From assembly GCA_032622095.1 (NCBI GenBank), contig CP136069.1:35066194-35130193 (forward strand): 64,000 nt of DNA. Reading direction: 5' to 3'. This document shows, in pieces, positions 1 to 13,600 of this stretch. Under the pieces are notes generated by a model. The model saw only the letters and a program-made list of their open reading frames with translations, was not told the DNA's origin and made no database searches. The first letter of the stretch is position 1. Each line of letters begins with the position of its first letter. The stretch is from Siphonodentalium dalli (lineage: Eukaryota > Mollusca > Scaphopoda > Gadilida > Siphonodentaliidae). The position numbers and the translations under genes were made by a program.

Positions 1-187
1 TGCTTGCACATTGATACGATAAAAGTGTCCAAAACGTTAAAGGGATTTTGCCCGTGCAGATGCAAAGTACAGTCGCTTTCAAAAATACTGGGCATTTTAT
101 GCGGCCTCAAACAGCCTGCCCCACCCCAATTATCCAACTCCCAACCCCTGCTCATTAGCCAAACCGTGAGGTCCGGCCTGCGACCGA

Positions 188-3100
188 ATGTGCTGTCCTA
201 TCGCGAAACATGCCTGCTTGCACATTGATACGATAAACGTGTCCAAAACGTCAAAGGGATTTTGCCCGTGCAGATGCAATGTACAGTCGCTTTCAAATTT
301 ACTGGGCATTTTATGGGGCCTCAAACAGCCTGCCCCACCCCAATTATCCAACTCCCAACCCCTGCTCATTAGCCAAACCGTGAGGTCCGGCCTGCGACCG
401 AATGTGCCGTCCTATCGCGAAACATGCCTGCTTTCACATTGATACGATACAAGTGTCCAAAACGTTAAAGGGATTTTGCCCGTGCAGATGCAAAGTACAG
501 TCGCTTTCAAAAATACTGGGCATTTTATGGGGCCTCAAACAGCCTGCCCCACCCCAATTATCCAATTCCCAACCCTTGCTCATTAGCCAAACCGTGAGGT
601 TCGGCCTGCGACCGAATGTGTCGTCCTATCGCGAAACATGCCTGCTTGCACATTGATACGATAAAAGTGTCCATAACCTTAAAGGGATTTTGCCCGTGCA
701 GATGCAAAGTACAGTCGCTTTCAAAAATACTGGGCATTTTATGGGGCCTCAAACAGCCTGCCCCACCCCAATTATCCAACTCCCAACCCCTGCTCATTAG
801 CCAAACCGTGAGGTCCGGCCTGCGACCGAATGTGCCGTCCTATCGCGAAACATGCCTGCTTGCACTTTGATACGATAAAAGTGTCCAAAACGTTAAAGGG
901 ATTTTGCCTGTGCATATGCAAAGTACAGTCGCTTTCAAAAATACTCGGCATTTTATGGGGCCTCAAACAGCCTGCCCCACCCCAATTATCCAACTCCCAA
1001 CCCCTGCTCATTAGCCAAACCGCGACGTCCGGCCTGCGACCGAATGTGCCGTCCTATTGCGAAACATGCCTGCTTGCACATTGATACGATAAAAGTGTCC
1101 AAAACGTTAAAGGGATTTTGCCCGTGCAGATGCAATGTACAGTCGCTTTCAAAAATACTGGGCATTTTATGGGGCCTCAAACAGCCTGCCCCACCCCAAT
1201 TATCCAACTCCCAACCCCTGCTCATTAGCCAAACCGTGAGGTCCGGCCTGCGACGGAATGTGCCGTCCTATCGCGAAACATGCCTGCTTTCACATTGATA
1301 CGATACAAGTGTCCAAAACGTTAAAGGGATTTTGCCCGTGCAGATGCAAAGTACAGTCGCTTTCAAAAATACTGGGCATTTTATGGGGCCTCAAACAGCC
1401 TGCCCCACCCCAATTATCCAACTCCCAACCCCTGCTCATTAGCCAAACCGTGAGGTCCGGCCTGCGACCGAATGTGCTGTCCTATCGCGAAACATGCCTG
1501 CTTGCACATTGATACGATAAAAGTGTCCAAAACGTCAAAGGGATTTTGCCCGTGCAGATGCAATGTACAGTCGCTTTCAAAAATACTGGGCATTTTATGG
1601 GGCCTCAAACAGCCTGCCCCACCTCAATTATCCAACTCCCAACCCCTGCTCATTAGCCAAACCGTGAGGTCCGGCCTGCGACCGAATGTGCCGTCCTATC
1701 GCGAAACATGCCTGATTTCACATTGATACGATACAAGTGTCCAAAACGTTAAAGGGATTTTGCCAGTGCAGATGCAAAGTACAGTCGCTTTCAAAAATAC
1801 TGGGCATTTTATGGGGCCTCAAACAGCCTGCCCCACCCCAATTATCCAATTCCCAACCCCTGCTCATTAGCCAAACCGTGAGGTTCGGCCTGCGACCGAA
1901 TGTGCCGTCCTATCGCGAAACATGCCTGCTTGCACATTGATACGATAAAAGTGTCCAAAACGTTAAAGGGATTTTGCCCGTGCAGATGCAAAGTACAGTC
2001 GCTTTCAAAAATACTGGGCATTTTATGGGGCCTCAAACAGCCTGCCCCACCCCAATTATCCAACTCCCAACCCCTGCTCATTAGCCAAACCGTGAGGTCC
2101 GGCCTGCGACCGAATGTGCCGTCCTATCGCGAAACATGCCTGCTTGCACATTGATTCGATAAAAGTGTCCAAAACGTTAAAGGGATTTTGCCCGTGCAGA
2201 TGCAAAGTACAGTCGCTTTCAAAAATACTGGGCATTTTATGGGGCCTCAAACAGCCTGCCCCACCCCAATTATCCAACTCCCAACCCCTGCTCATTAGCC
2301 AAACCGTGAGGTCCGGCCTGCGACCGAATGTGCCATCCTATCGCGAAACATGCCTGCTTGCACATTGATACGATAAAAGTGTCCAAAACGTTAAAGGGAT
2401 TTTGCCCGTGCAGATGCAAAGTACAGTCGCTTTCAAAAATACTGGGCATTTTATGGGGCCTCAAACAGCCTGCCCCACCCCAATTATCCAACTCCCAACC
2501 CCTGCTCATTAGCCAAACCGTGAGGTCCGGCCAGCGACCGAATGTGCCGTCCTATCGCGAAACATGCCTGCTTTCACATTGATACGATACAAGTGTCCAA
2601 AACGTTAAAGGGTTTTTGCCCGTGTAGATGCAAAGTACAGTCGCTTTCAAAAATACTAGGTATTTTATGGGGCCTCAAACAGCCTGCCCCACCCCAATTA
2701 TCCAACTTCCAACCCCTGCTCATTAGCCAAACCGTGAGGTACGGCCTGCGACCGAATGTGCCGTCCTATCGTGAAACATGCCTGCTTTCACATTGATACG
2801 ATACAAGTGTCCAAAACGTTAAAGGGATTTTGCCCGTGTAGATGCAAAGTACAGTCGCTTTCAAAAATACTAGGTATTTTATGGGGCCTCAAACAGCCTG
2901 CCCCACCCCAATTATCCAACTCCCAACCCCTGCTCATTAGCCAAACCGTGAGGTCCGGCCTGCGACCGAATGTGCCGTCCTATTGCGAAACATGCCTGCT
3001 TGCACATTGATACGATAAAAGTGTCCAAAAAGTTAAAGGGATTTTGCCCGTGCAGATGCAAAGTACAGTCGCTTTCAAAAATACTGGGCATTTTATGCGG

Positions 3101-4039
3101 CCTCAAACAGCCTGCCCCACCCCAATTATCCAACTCCCAACCCCTGCTCATTAGCCAAACCGTGAGGTCCGGCCAGCGACCGAATGTGCCGTCCTATTGC
3201 GAAACATGCCTGCTTTCACATTGATACGATACAAGTGTCCAAAACGTTAAAGGGTTTTTGCCCGTGTAGATGCAAAGTACAGTCGCTTTCAAAAATACTA
3301 GGTATTTTATGGGGCCTCAAACAGCCTGCCCCACCCCAATTATCCAACTTCCAACCCCTGCTCATTAGCCAAACCGTGAGGTACGGCCTGCGACCGAATG
3401 TGCCGTCCTATCGTGAAACATGCCTGCTTTCACATTGATACGATACAAGTGTCCAAAACGTTAAAGGGATTTTGCCCGTGTAGATGCAAAGTACAGTCGC
3501 TTTCAAAAATACTAGGTATTTTATGGCGCCTCAAACAGCCTGCCCCACCCCAATTATCCAACTCCCAACCCCTGCTCATTAGCCAAACCGTGAGGTACGG
3601 CCTGCGACCGAATGTGCCGTCCTATCGTGAAACATGCCTGCTTGCACATTGATACGATAAAAGTGTCCAAAACGTTAAAGGGATTTTGCCTGTGCATATG
3701 CAAAGTACAGTCGCTTTCAAAAATACTGGGCATTTTATGGGGCCTCAAACAGCCTGCCCCACCCCAATTATCCAACTCCCAACCCCTGCTCATTAGCCAA
3801 ACCGTGAGGTCCGGCCTGCGACCGAATGTGCCGTCCTATTGCGAAACATGCCTGCTTGCACATTGATACGATAAAAGTGTCCAAAACGTTAAAGGGATTT
3901 TGCCCGTGCAGATGCAAAGTACAGTCGCTTTCAAAAATACTGGGCATTTTATGCGGCCTCAAACAGCCTGCCCCACCCCAATTATCCAACTCCCAACCCC
4001 TGCTCATTAGCCAAACCGTGAGGTCCGGCCTGCGACCGA
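188..4039 (+). repeat. HOR-A unit 1, 18 monomers, 3852 bp
   Basis: This is the reference 18-mer. The boundary is set arbitrarily at the marker monomer carrying TTTCAAATTTACTGGGC instead of TTTCAAAAATACTGGGC, plus CGATAAACGTGTCC and AACGTCAAAGGG. The same marker reappears 3852 bp (18 x 214) later with the same next monomers in order. Other ordered markers are a CCATAACCTTAAAGG monomer, a TTGCACTTTGATACG monomer with GCCTGTGCATATGC, a CACATTGATTCGATAAAA monomer and an AATGTGCCATCC monomer. Confidence 0.9.
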
Positions 4040-6821
4040 ATGTGCTGTCCTATCGCGAAACATGCCTGCTTGCACATTGATACGATAAACGTGTCCAAAA
4101 CGTCAAAGGGATTTTGCCCGTGCAGATGCAATGTACAGTCGCTTTCAAATTTACTGGGCATTTTATGGGGCCTCAAACAGCCTGCCCCACCCCAATTATC
4201 CAACTCCCAACCCCTGCTCATTAGCCAAACCGTGAGGTCCGGCCTGCGACCGAATGTGCCGTCCTATCGCGAAACATGCCTGCTTTCACATTGATACGAT
4301 ACAAGTGTCCAAAACGTTAAAGGGATTTTGCCCGTGCAGATGCAAAGTACAGTCGCTTTCAAAAATACTGGGCATTTTATGGGGCCTCAAACAGCCTGCC
4401 CCACCCCAATTATCCAATTCCCAACCCTTGCTCATTAGCCAAACCGTGAGGTTCGGCCTGCGACCGAATGTGTCGTCCTATCGCGAAACATGCCTGCTTG
4501 CACATTGATACGATAAAAGTGTCCATAACCTTAAAGGGATTTTGCCCGTGCAGATGCAAAGTACAGTCGCTTTCAAAAATACTGGGCATTTTATGGGGCC
4601 TCAAACAGCCTGCCCCACCCCAATTATCCAACTCCCAACCCCTGCTCATTAGCCAAACCGTGAGGTCCGGCCTGCGACCGAATGTGCCGTCCTATCGCGA
4701 AACATGCCTGCTTGCACTTTGATACGATAAAAGTGTCCAAAACGTTAAAGGGATTTTGCCTGTGCATATGCAAAGTACAGTCGCTTTCAAAAATACTCGG
4801 CATTTTATGGGGCCTCAAACAGCCTGCCCCACCCCAATTATCCAACTCCCAACCCCTGCTCATTAGCCAAACCGCGACGTCCGGCCTGCGACCGAATGTG
4901 CCGTCCTATTGCGAAACATGCCTGCTTGCACATTGATACGATAAAAGTGTCCAAAACGTTAAAGGGATTTTGCCCGTGCAGATGCAAAGTACAGTCGCTT
5001 TCAAAAATACTGGGCATTTTATGGGGCCTCAAACAGCCTGCCCCACCCCAATTATCCAACTCCCAACCCCTGCTCATTAGCCAAACCGTGAGGTCCGGCC
5101 TGCGACGGAATGTGCCGTCCTATCGCGAAACATGCCTGCTTTCACATTGATACGATACAAGTGTCCAAAACGTTAAAGGGATTTTGCCCGTGCAGATGCA
5201 AAGTACAGTCGCTTTCAAAAATACTGGGCATTTTATGGGGCCTCAAACAGCCTGCCCCACCCCAATTATCCAACTCCCAACCCCTGCTCATTAGCCAAAC
5301 CGTGAGGTCCGGCCTGCGACCGAATGTGCTGTCCTATCGCGAAACATGCCTGCTTGCACATTGATACGATAAAAGTGTCCAAAACGTCAAAGGGATTTTG
5401 CCCGTGCAGATGCAATGTACAGTCGCTTTCAAAAATACTGGGCATTTTATGGGGCCTCAAACAGCCTGCCCCACCCCAATTATCCAACTCCCAACCCCTG
5501 CTCATTAGCCAAACCGTGAGGTCCGGCCTGCGACGGAATGTGCCGTCCTATCGCGAAACATGCCTGCTTTCACATTGATACGATACAAGTGTCCAAAACG
5601 TTAAAGGGATTTTGCCCGTGCAGATGTAAAGTACAGTCGCTTTCAAAAATACTGGGCATTTTATGGGGCCTCAAACAGCCTGCCCCACCCCAATTATCCA
5701 ATTCCCAACCCCTGCTCATTAGCCAAACCGTGAGGTTCGGCCTGCGACCGAATGTGCCGTCCTATCGCGAAACATGCCTGCTTGCACATTGATACGATAA
5801 AAGTGTCCAAAACGTTAAAGGGATTTTGCCCGTGCAGATGCAAAGTACAGTCGCTTTCAAAAATACTGGGCATTTTATGGGGCCTCAAACAGCCTGCCCC
5901 ACCCCAATTATCCAACTCCCAACCCCTGCTCATTAGCCAAACCGTGAGGTCCGGCCTGCGACCGAATGTGCCGTCCTATCGCGAAACATGCCTGCTTGCA
6001 CATTGATTCGATAAAAGTGTCCAAAACGTTAAAGGGATTTTGCCCGTGCAGATGCAAAGTACAGTCGCTTTCAAAAATACTGGGCATTTTATGGGGCCTC
6101 AAACAGCCTGCCCCACCCCAATTATCCAACTCCCAACCCCTGCTCATTAGCCAAACCGTGAGGTCCGGCCTGCGACCGAATGTGCCATCCTATCGCGAAA
6201 CATGCCTGCTTGCACATTGATACGATAAAAGTGTCCAAAACGTTAAAGGGATTTTGCCCGTGTAGATGCAAAGTACAGTCGCTTTCAAAAATACTAGGTA
6301 TTTTATGGCGCCTCAAACAGCCTGCCCCACCCCAATTATCCAACTTCCAACCCCTGCTCATTAGCCAAACCGTGAGGTACGGCCTGCGACCGAATGTGCC
6401 GTCCTATCGTGAAACATGCCTGCTTGCACATTGATACGATAAAAGTGTCCAAAACGTTAAAGGGATTTTGCCTGTGCATATGCAAAGTACAGTCGCTTTC
6501 AAAAATACTGGGCATTTTATGGGGCCTCAAACAGCCTGCCCCACCCCAATTATCCAACTCCCAACCCCTGCTCATTAGCCAAACCGTGAGGTCCGGCCTG
6601 CGACCGAATGTGCCGTCCTATTGCGAAACATGCCTGCTTGCACATTGATACGATAAAAGTGTCCAAAACGTTAAAGGGATTTTGCCCGTGCAGATGCAAA
6701 GTACAGTCGCTTTCAAAAATACTGGGCATTTTATGCGGCCTCAAACAGCCTGCCCCACCCCAATTATCCAACTCCCAACCCCTGCTCATTAGCCAAACCG
6801 TGAGGTCCGGCCTGCGACCGA
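4040..6821 (+). repeat. HOR-A unit 2, 13-monomer derivative, 2782 bp
   Basis: It begins with the marker monomer and follows unit 1 through the CCATCC monomer starting near 6180. That monomer then switches to the second half of the variant found near 3398 in unit 1 (GTGTAGATGC, ATGGCGCCTC, CCAACTTCC, GAGGTACGG). Five monomers are skipped. This is the footprint of an unequal crossover inside a monomer, between HOR positions 11 and 16. Confidence 0.85.
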
Positions 6822-9800
6822 ATGTGCTGTCCTATCGCGAAACATGCCTGCTTGCACATTGATACGATAAACGTGTCCAAAACGTCAAAGGGATTTTGCC
6901 CGTGCAGATGCAATGTACAGTCGCTTTCAAATTTACTGGGCATTTTATGGGGCCTCAAACAGCCTGCCCCACCCCAATTATCCAACTCCCAACCCCTGCT
7001 CATTAGCCAAACCGTGAGGTCCGGCCTGCGACCGAATGTGCCGTCCTATCGCGAAACATGCCTGCTTTCACATTGATACGATACAAGTGTCCAAAACGTT
7101 AAAGGGATTTTGCCCGTGCAGATGCAAAGTACAGTCGCTTTCAAAAATACTGGGCATTTTATGGGGCCTCAAACAGCCTGCCCCACCCCAATTATCCAAT
7201 TCCCAACCCTTGCTCATTAGCCAAACCGTGAGGTTCGACCTGCGACCGAATGTGTCGTCCTATCGCGAAACATGCCTGCTTGCACATTGATACGATAAAA
7301 GTGTCCATAACCTTAAAGGGATTTTGCCCGTGCAGATGCAAAGTACAGTCGCTTTCAAAAAATACTGGGCATTTTATGGGGCCTCAAACAGCCTGCCCCA
7401 CCCCAATTATCCAACTCCCAACCCCTGCTCATTAGCCAAACCGTGAGGTCCGGCCTGCGACCGAATGTGCCGTCCTATCGCGAAACATGCCTGCTTGCAC
7501 TTTGATACGATAAAAGTGTCCAAAACGTTAAAGGGATTTTGCCTGTGCATATGCAAAGTACAGTCGCTTTCAAAAATACTCGGCATTTTATGGGGCCTCA
7601 AACAGCCTGCCCCACCCCAATTATCCAACTCCCAACCCCTGCTCATTAGCCAAACCGTGACGTCCGGCCTGCGACCGAATGTGCCGTCCTATTGCGAAAC
7701 ATGCCTGCTTGCACATTGATACGATAAAAGTGTCCAAAACGTTAAAGGGATTTTGCCCGTGCAGATGCAAAGTACAGTCGCTTTCAAAAATACTGGGCAT
7801 TTTATGGGGCCTCAAACAGCCTGCCCCACCCCCAATTATCCAACTCCCAACCCCTGCTCATTAGCCAAACCGTGAGGTCCGGCCTGCGACGGAATGTGCC
7901 GTCCTATCGCGAAACATGCCTGCTTTCACATTGATACGATACAAGTGTTCAAAACGTTAAAGGGATTTTGCCCGTGCAGATGCAAAGTACAGTCGCTTTC
8001 AAAAATACTGGGCATTTTATGGGGCCTCAAACAGCCTGCCCCACCCCAATTATCCAACTCCCAACCCCTGCTCATTAGCCAAACCGTGAGGTCCGGCCTG
8101 CGACCGAATGTGCTGTCCTATCGCGAAACATGCCTGCTTGCACATTGATACGATAAACGTGTCCAAAACGTCAAAGGGATTTTGCCCGTGCAGATGCAAT
8201 GTACAGTCGCTTTCAAAAATACTGGGCATTTTATGGGGCCTCAAACAGCCTGCCCCACCCCAATTATCCAACTCCCAACCCCTGCTCATTAGCCAAACCG
8301 TGAGGTCCGGCCTGCGACGGAATGTGCCGTCCTATCGCGAAACATGCCTGCTTGCACATTGATTCGATAAAAGTGTCCAAAACGTTAAAGGGATTTTGCC
8401 CGTGCAGATGCAAAGTACAGTCGCTTTCAAAAATACTGGGCATTTTATGGGGCCTCAAACAGCCTGCCCCACCCCAATTATCCAATTCCCAACCCTTGCT
8501 CATTAGCCAAACCGTGAGGTTCGACCTGCGACCGAATGTGTCGTCCTATCGCGAAACATGCCTGCTTGCACATTGATACGATAAAAGTGTCCATAACCTT
8601 AAAGGGATTTTGCCCGTGCAGATGCAAAGTACAGTCGCTTTCAAAAAATACTGGGCATGTTATGGGGCCTCAAACAGCCTGCCCCACCCCAATTATCCAA
8701 CTCCCAACCCCTGCTCATTAGCCAAACCGTGAGGTCCGGCCTGCGACCGAATGTGCCGTCCTATCGCGAAACATGCCTGCTTGCACTTTGATACGATAAA
8801 AGTGTCCAAAACGTTAAAGGGATTTTGCCTGTGCATATGCAAAGTACAGTCGCTTTCAAAAATACTCGGCATTTTATGGGGCCTCAAACAGCCTGCCCCA
8901 CCCCAATTATCCAACTCCCAACCCCTGCTCATTAGCCAAACCGTGACGTCCGGCCTGCGACCGAATGTGCCGTCCTATTGCGAAACATGCCTGCTTGCAC
9001 ATTGATACGATAAAAGTGTCCAAAACGTTAAAGGGATTTTGCCCGTGCAGATGCAAAGTACAGTCGCTTTCAAAAATACTGGGCATTTTATGGGGCCTCA
9101 AACAGCCTGCCCCACCCCCAATTATCCAACTCCCAACCCCTGCTCATTAGCCAAACCGTGAGGTCCGGCCTGCGACGGAATGTGCCGTCCTATCGCGAAA
9201 CATGCCTGCTTTCACATTGATACGATACAAGTGTTCAAAACGTTAAAGGGATTTTGCCCGTGCAGATGCAAAGTACAGTCGCTTTCAAAAATACTGGGCA
9301 TTTTATGGGGCCTCAAACAGCCTGCCCCACCCCAATTATCCAACTCCCAACCCCTGCTCATTAGCCAAACCGTGAGGTCCGGCCTGCGACCGAATGTGCT
9401 GTCCTATCGCGAAACATGCCTGCTTGCACATTGATACGATAAAAGTGTCCAAAACGTCAAAGGGATTTTGCCCGTGCAGATGCAATGTACAGTCGCTTTC
9501 AAAAATACTGGGCATTTTATGGGGCCTCAAACAGCCTGCCCCACCCCAATTATCCAACTCCCAACCCCTGCTCATTAGCCAAACCGTGAGGTCCGGCCTG
9601 CGACGGAATGTGCCGTCCTATCGCGAAACATGCCTGCTTTCACATTGATACGATACAAGTGTCCAAAACGTTAAAGGGATTTTGCCCGTGCAGATGCAAA
9701 GTACAGTCGCTTTCAAAAATACTGGGCATTTTATGGGGCCTCAAACAGCCTGCCCCACCCCAATTATCCAATTCCCAACCCCTGCTCATTAGCCAAACCG

Positions 9801-10677
9801 TGAGGTTCGGCCTGCGACCGAATGCGCCGTCCTATCGCGAAACATGCCTGCTTGCACATTGATACGATAAAAGTGTCCAAAACGTTAAAGGGATTTTGCC
9901 CGTGCAGATGCAAAGTACAGTCGCTTTCAAAAATACTGGGCATTTTATGGGGCCTCAAACAGCCTGCCCCACCCCAATTATCCAACTCCCAACCCCTGCT
10001 CATTAGCCAAACCGTGAGGTCCGGCCTGCGACCGAATGTGCCGTCCTATCGCGAAACATGCCTGCTTGCACATTGATTCGATAAAAGTGTCCAAAACGTT
10101 AAAGGGATTTTGCCCGTGCAGATGCAAAGTACAGTCGCTTTCAAAAATACTAGATATTTTATGGCGCCTCAAACAGCCTGCCCCACCCCAATTATCCAAC
10201 TTCCAACCCCTGCTCATTAGCCAAACCGTGAGGTCCGGCCAGCGACCGAATGTGCCGTCCTATCGCGAAACATGCCTGCTTTCACATTGATACGATACAA
10301 GTGTCCAAAACGTTAAAGGGTTTTTGCCCGTGTAGATGCAAAGTACAGTCGCTTTCAAAAATACTAGGTATTTTATGGCGCCTCAAACAGCCTGCCCCAC
10401 CCCAATTATCCAACTTCCAACCCCTGCTCATTAGCCAAACCGTGAGGTACGGCCTGCGACCGAATGTGCCGTCCTATCGTGAAACATGCCTGCTTGCACA
10501 TTGATACGATAAAAGTGTCCAAAACGTTAAAGGGATTTTGCCTGTGCATATGCAAAGTACAGTCGCTTTCAAAAATACTGGGCATTTTATGCGGCCTCAA
10601 ACAGCCTGCCCCACCCCAATTATCCAACTCCCAACCCCTGCTCATTAGCCAAACCGTGAGGTCCGGCCTGCGACCGA
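6822..10677 (+). repeat. HOR-A unit 3, 18 monomers, rearranged, 3856 bp
   Basis: It has 18 monomers but a different make-up from unit 1: a 6-monomer block is doubled internally and other monomers are lost at hybrid monomers near 8322, 10036 and 10464. Four single-base insertions (an extra A in TTTCAAAAAATACTGG near 7360 and 8646, an extra C in CCCCACCCCCAATT near 7831 and 9120) explain the 4-bp excess over 18 x 214. Confidence 0.8.
7250..9821 (+). repeat. Tandem duplication of a 6-monomer block (2 x 1286 bp)
   Basis: Blocks 7250-8535 and 8536-9821 carry the same ordered variants: CCATAACCTTAAAGG with the extra A, TTGCACTTTGATACG, the extra-C monomer, ACAAGTGTTCAAAACG and a TGCTGTCC junction. 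The shared single-base insertions show that both blocks come from one parent. The second block has a private T-to-G change (GGGCATGTTATGGGG near 8659). Confidence 0.85.
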
Positions 10678-13600
10678 ATGTGCTGTCCTATCGCGAAACA
10701 TGCCTGCTTGCACATTGATACGATAAACGTGTCCAAAACGTCAAAGGGATTTTGCCCGTGCAGATGCAATGTACAGTCGCTTTCAAATTTACTGGGCATT
10801 TTATGGGGCCTCAAACAGCCTGCCCCACCCCAATTATCCAACTCCCAACCCCTGCTCATTAGCCAAACCGTGAGGTCCGGCCTGCGACCGAATGTGCCGT
10901 CCTATCGCGAAACATGCCTGCTTTCACATTGATACGATACAAGTGTCCAAAACGTTAAAGGGATTTTGCCCGTGCAGATGCAAAGTACAGTCGCTTTCAA
11001 AAATACTGGGCATTTTATGGGGCCTCAAACAGCCTGCCCCACCCCAATTATCCAATTCCCAACCCTTGCTCATTAGCCAAACCGTGAGGTTCGGCCTGCG
11101 ACCGAATGTGTCGTCCTATCGCGAAACATGCCTGCTTGCACATTGATACGATAAAAGTGTCCATAACCTTAAAGGGATTTTGCCCGTGCAGATGCAAAGT
11201 ACAGTCGCTTTCAAAAAATACTGGGCATTTTATGGGGCCTCAAACAGCCTGCCCCACCCCAATTATCCAACTCCCAACCCCTGCTCATTAGCCAAACCGT
11301 GAGGTCCGGCCTGCGACCGAATGTGCCGTCCTATCGCGAAACATGCCTGCTTGCACTTTGATACGATAAAAGTGTCCAAAACGTTAAAGGGATTTTGCCT
11401 GTGCATATGCAAAGTACAGTCGCTTTCAAAAATACTCGGCATTTTATGGGGCCTCAAACAGCCTGCCCCACCCCAATTATCCAACTCCCAACCCCTGCTC
11501 ATTAGCCAAACCGTGACGTCCGGCCTGCGACCGAATGTGCCGTCCTATTGCGAAACATGCCTGCTTGCACATTGATACGATAAAAGTGTCCAAAACGTTA
11601 AAGGGATTTTGCCCGTGCAGATGCAAAGTACAGTCGCTTTCAAAAATACTGGGCATTTTATGGGGCCTCAAACAGCCTGCCCCACCCCCAATTATCCAAC
11701 TCCCAACCCCTGCTCATTAGCCAAACCGTGAGGTCCGGCCTGCGACGGAATGTGCCGTCCTATCGCGAAACATGCCTGCTTTCACATTGATACGATACAA
11801 GTGTTCAAAACGTTAAAGGGATTTTGCCCGTGCAGATGCAAAGTACAGTCGCTTTCAAAAATACTGGGCATTTTATGGGGCCTCAAACAGCCTGCCCCAC
11901 CCCAATTATCCAACTCCCAACCCCTGCTCATTAGCCAAACCGTGAGGTCCGGCCTGCGACCGAATGTGCTGTCCTATCGCGAAACATGCCTGCTTGCACA
12001 TTGATACGATAAAAGTGTCCAAAACGTCAAAGGGATTTTGCCCGTGCAGATGCAATGTACAGTCGCTTTCAAAAATACTGGGCATTTTATGGGGCCTCAA
12101 ACAGCCTGCCCCACCCCAATTATCCAACTCCCAACCCCTGCTCATTAGCCAAACCGTGAGGTCCGGCCTGCGACGGAATGTGCCGTCCTATCGCGAAACA
12201 TGCCTGCTTTCACATTGATACGATACAAGTGTCCAAAACGTTAAAGGGATTTTGCCCGTGCAGATGCAAAGTACAGTCGCTTTCAAAAATACTGGGCATT
12301 TTATGGGGCCTCAAACAGCCTGCCCCACCCCAATTATCCAATTCCCAACCCCTGCTCATTAGCCAAACCGTGAGGTTCGGCCTGCGACCGAATGCGCCGT
12401 CCTATCGCGAAACATGCCTGCTTGCACATTGATACGATAAAAGTGTCCAAAACGTTAAAGGGATTTTGCCCGTGCAGATGCAAAGTACAGTCGCTTTCAA
12501 AAATACTGGGCATTTTATGGGGCCTCAAACAGCCTGCCCCACCCCAATTATCCAACTCCCAACCCCTGCTCATTAGCCAAACCGTGAGGTCCGGCCTGCG
12601 ACCGAATGTGCCGTCCTATCGCGAAACATGCCTGCTTGCACATTGATTCGATAAAAGTGTCCAAAACGTTAAAGGGATTTTGCCCGTGCAGATGCAAAGT
12701 ACAGTCGCTTTCAAAAATACTGGGCATTTTATGGGGCCTCAAACAGCCTGCCCCACCCCAATTATCCAACTCCCAACCCCTGCTCATTAGCCAAACCGTG
12801 AGGTCCGGCCTGCGACCGAATGTGCCATCCTATCGCGAAACATGCCTGCATGCACATTGATACGATAAAAGTGTCCAAAACGTTAAAGGGATTTTGCCCG
12901 TGCAGATGCAAAGTACAGTCGCTTTCAAAAATACTGGGCATTTTATGGGGCCTCAAACAGCCTGCCCCACCCCAATTATCCAACTCCCAACCCCTGCTCA
13001 TTAGCCAAACCGTGAGGTCCGGCCAGCGACCGAATGTGCCGTCCTATCGCGAAACATGCCTGCTTTCACATTGATACGATACAAGTGTCCAAAACGTTAA
13101 AGGGTTTTTGCCCGTGTAGATGCAAAGTACAGTCGCTTTCAAAAATACTAGGTATTTTATGGCGCGTCAAACAGCCTGCCCCACCCCAATTATCCAACTT
13201 CCAACCCCTGCTCATTAGTCAAACCGTGAGGTCCGGCCTGCGACCGAATGTGCCGTCCTATCGCGAAACATGCCTGCTTGCACATTGATTCGATAAAAGT
13301 GTCCAAAACGTTAAAGGGATTTTGCCCGTGCAGATGCAAAGTACAGTCGCTTTCAAAAATACTGGGCATTTTATGGGGCCTCAAACAGCCTGCCCCACCC
13401 CAATTATCCAACTCCCAACCCCTGCTCATTAGCCAAACCGTGAGGTCCGGCCTGCGACCGAATGTGCCATCCTATCGCGAAACATGCCTGCTTGCACATT
13501 GATACGATAAAAGTGTCCAAAACGTTAAAGGGATTTTGCCCGTGCAGATGCAAAGTACAGTCGCTTTCAAAAATACTGGGCATTTTATGGGGCCTCAAAC

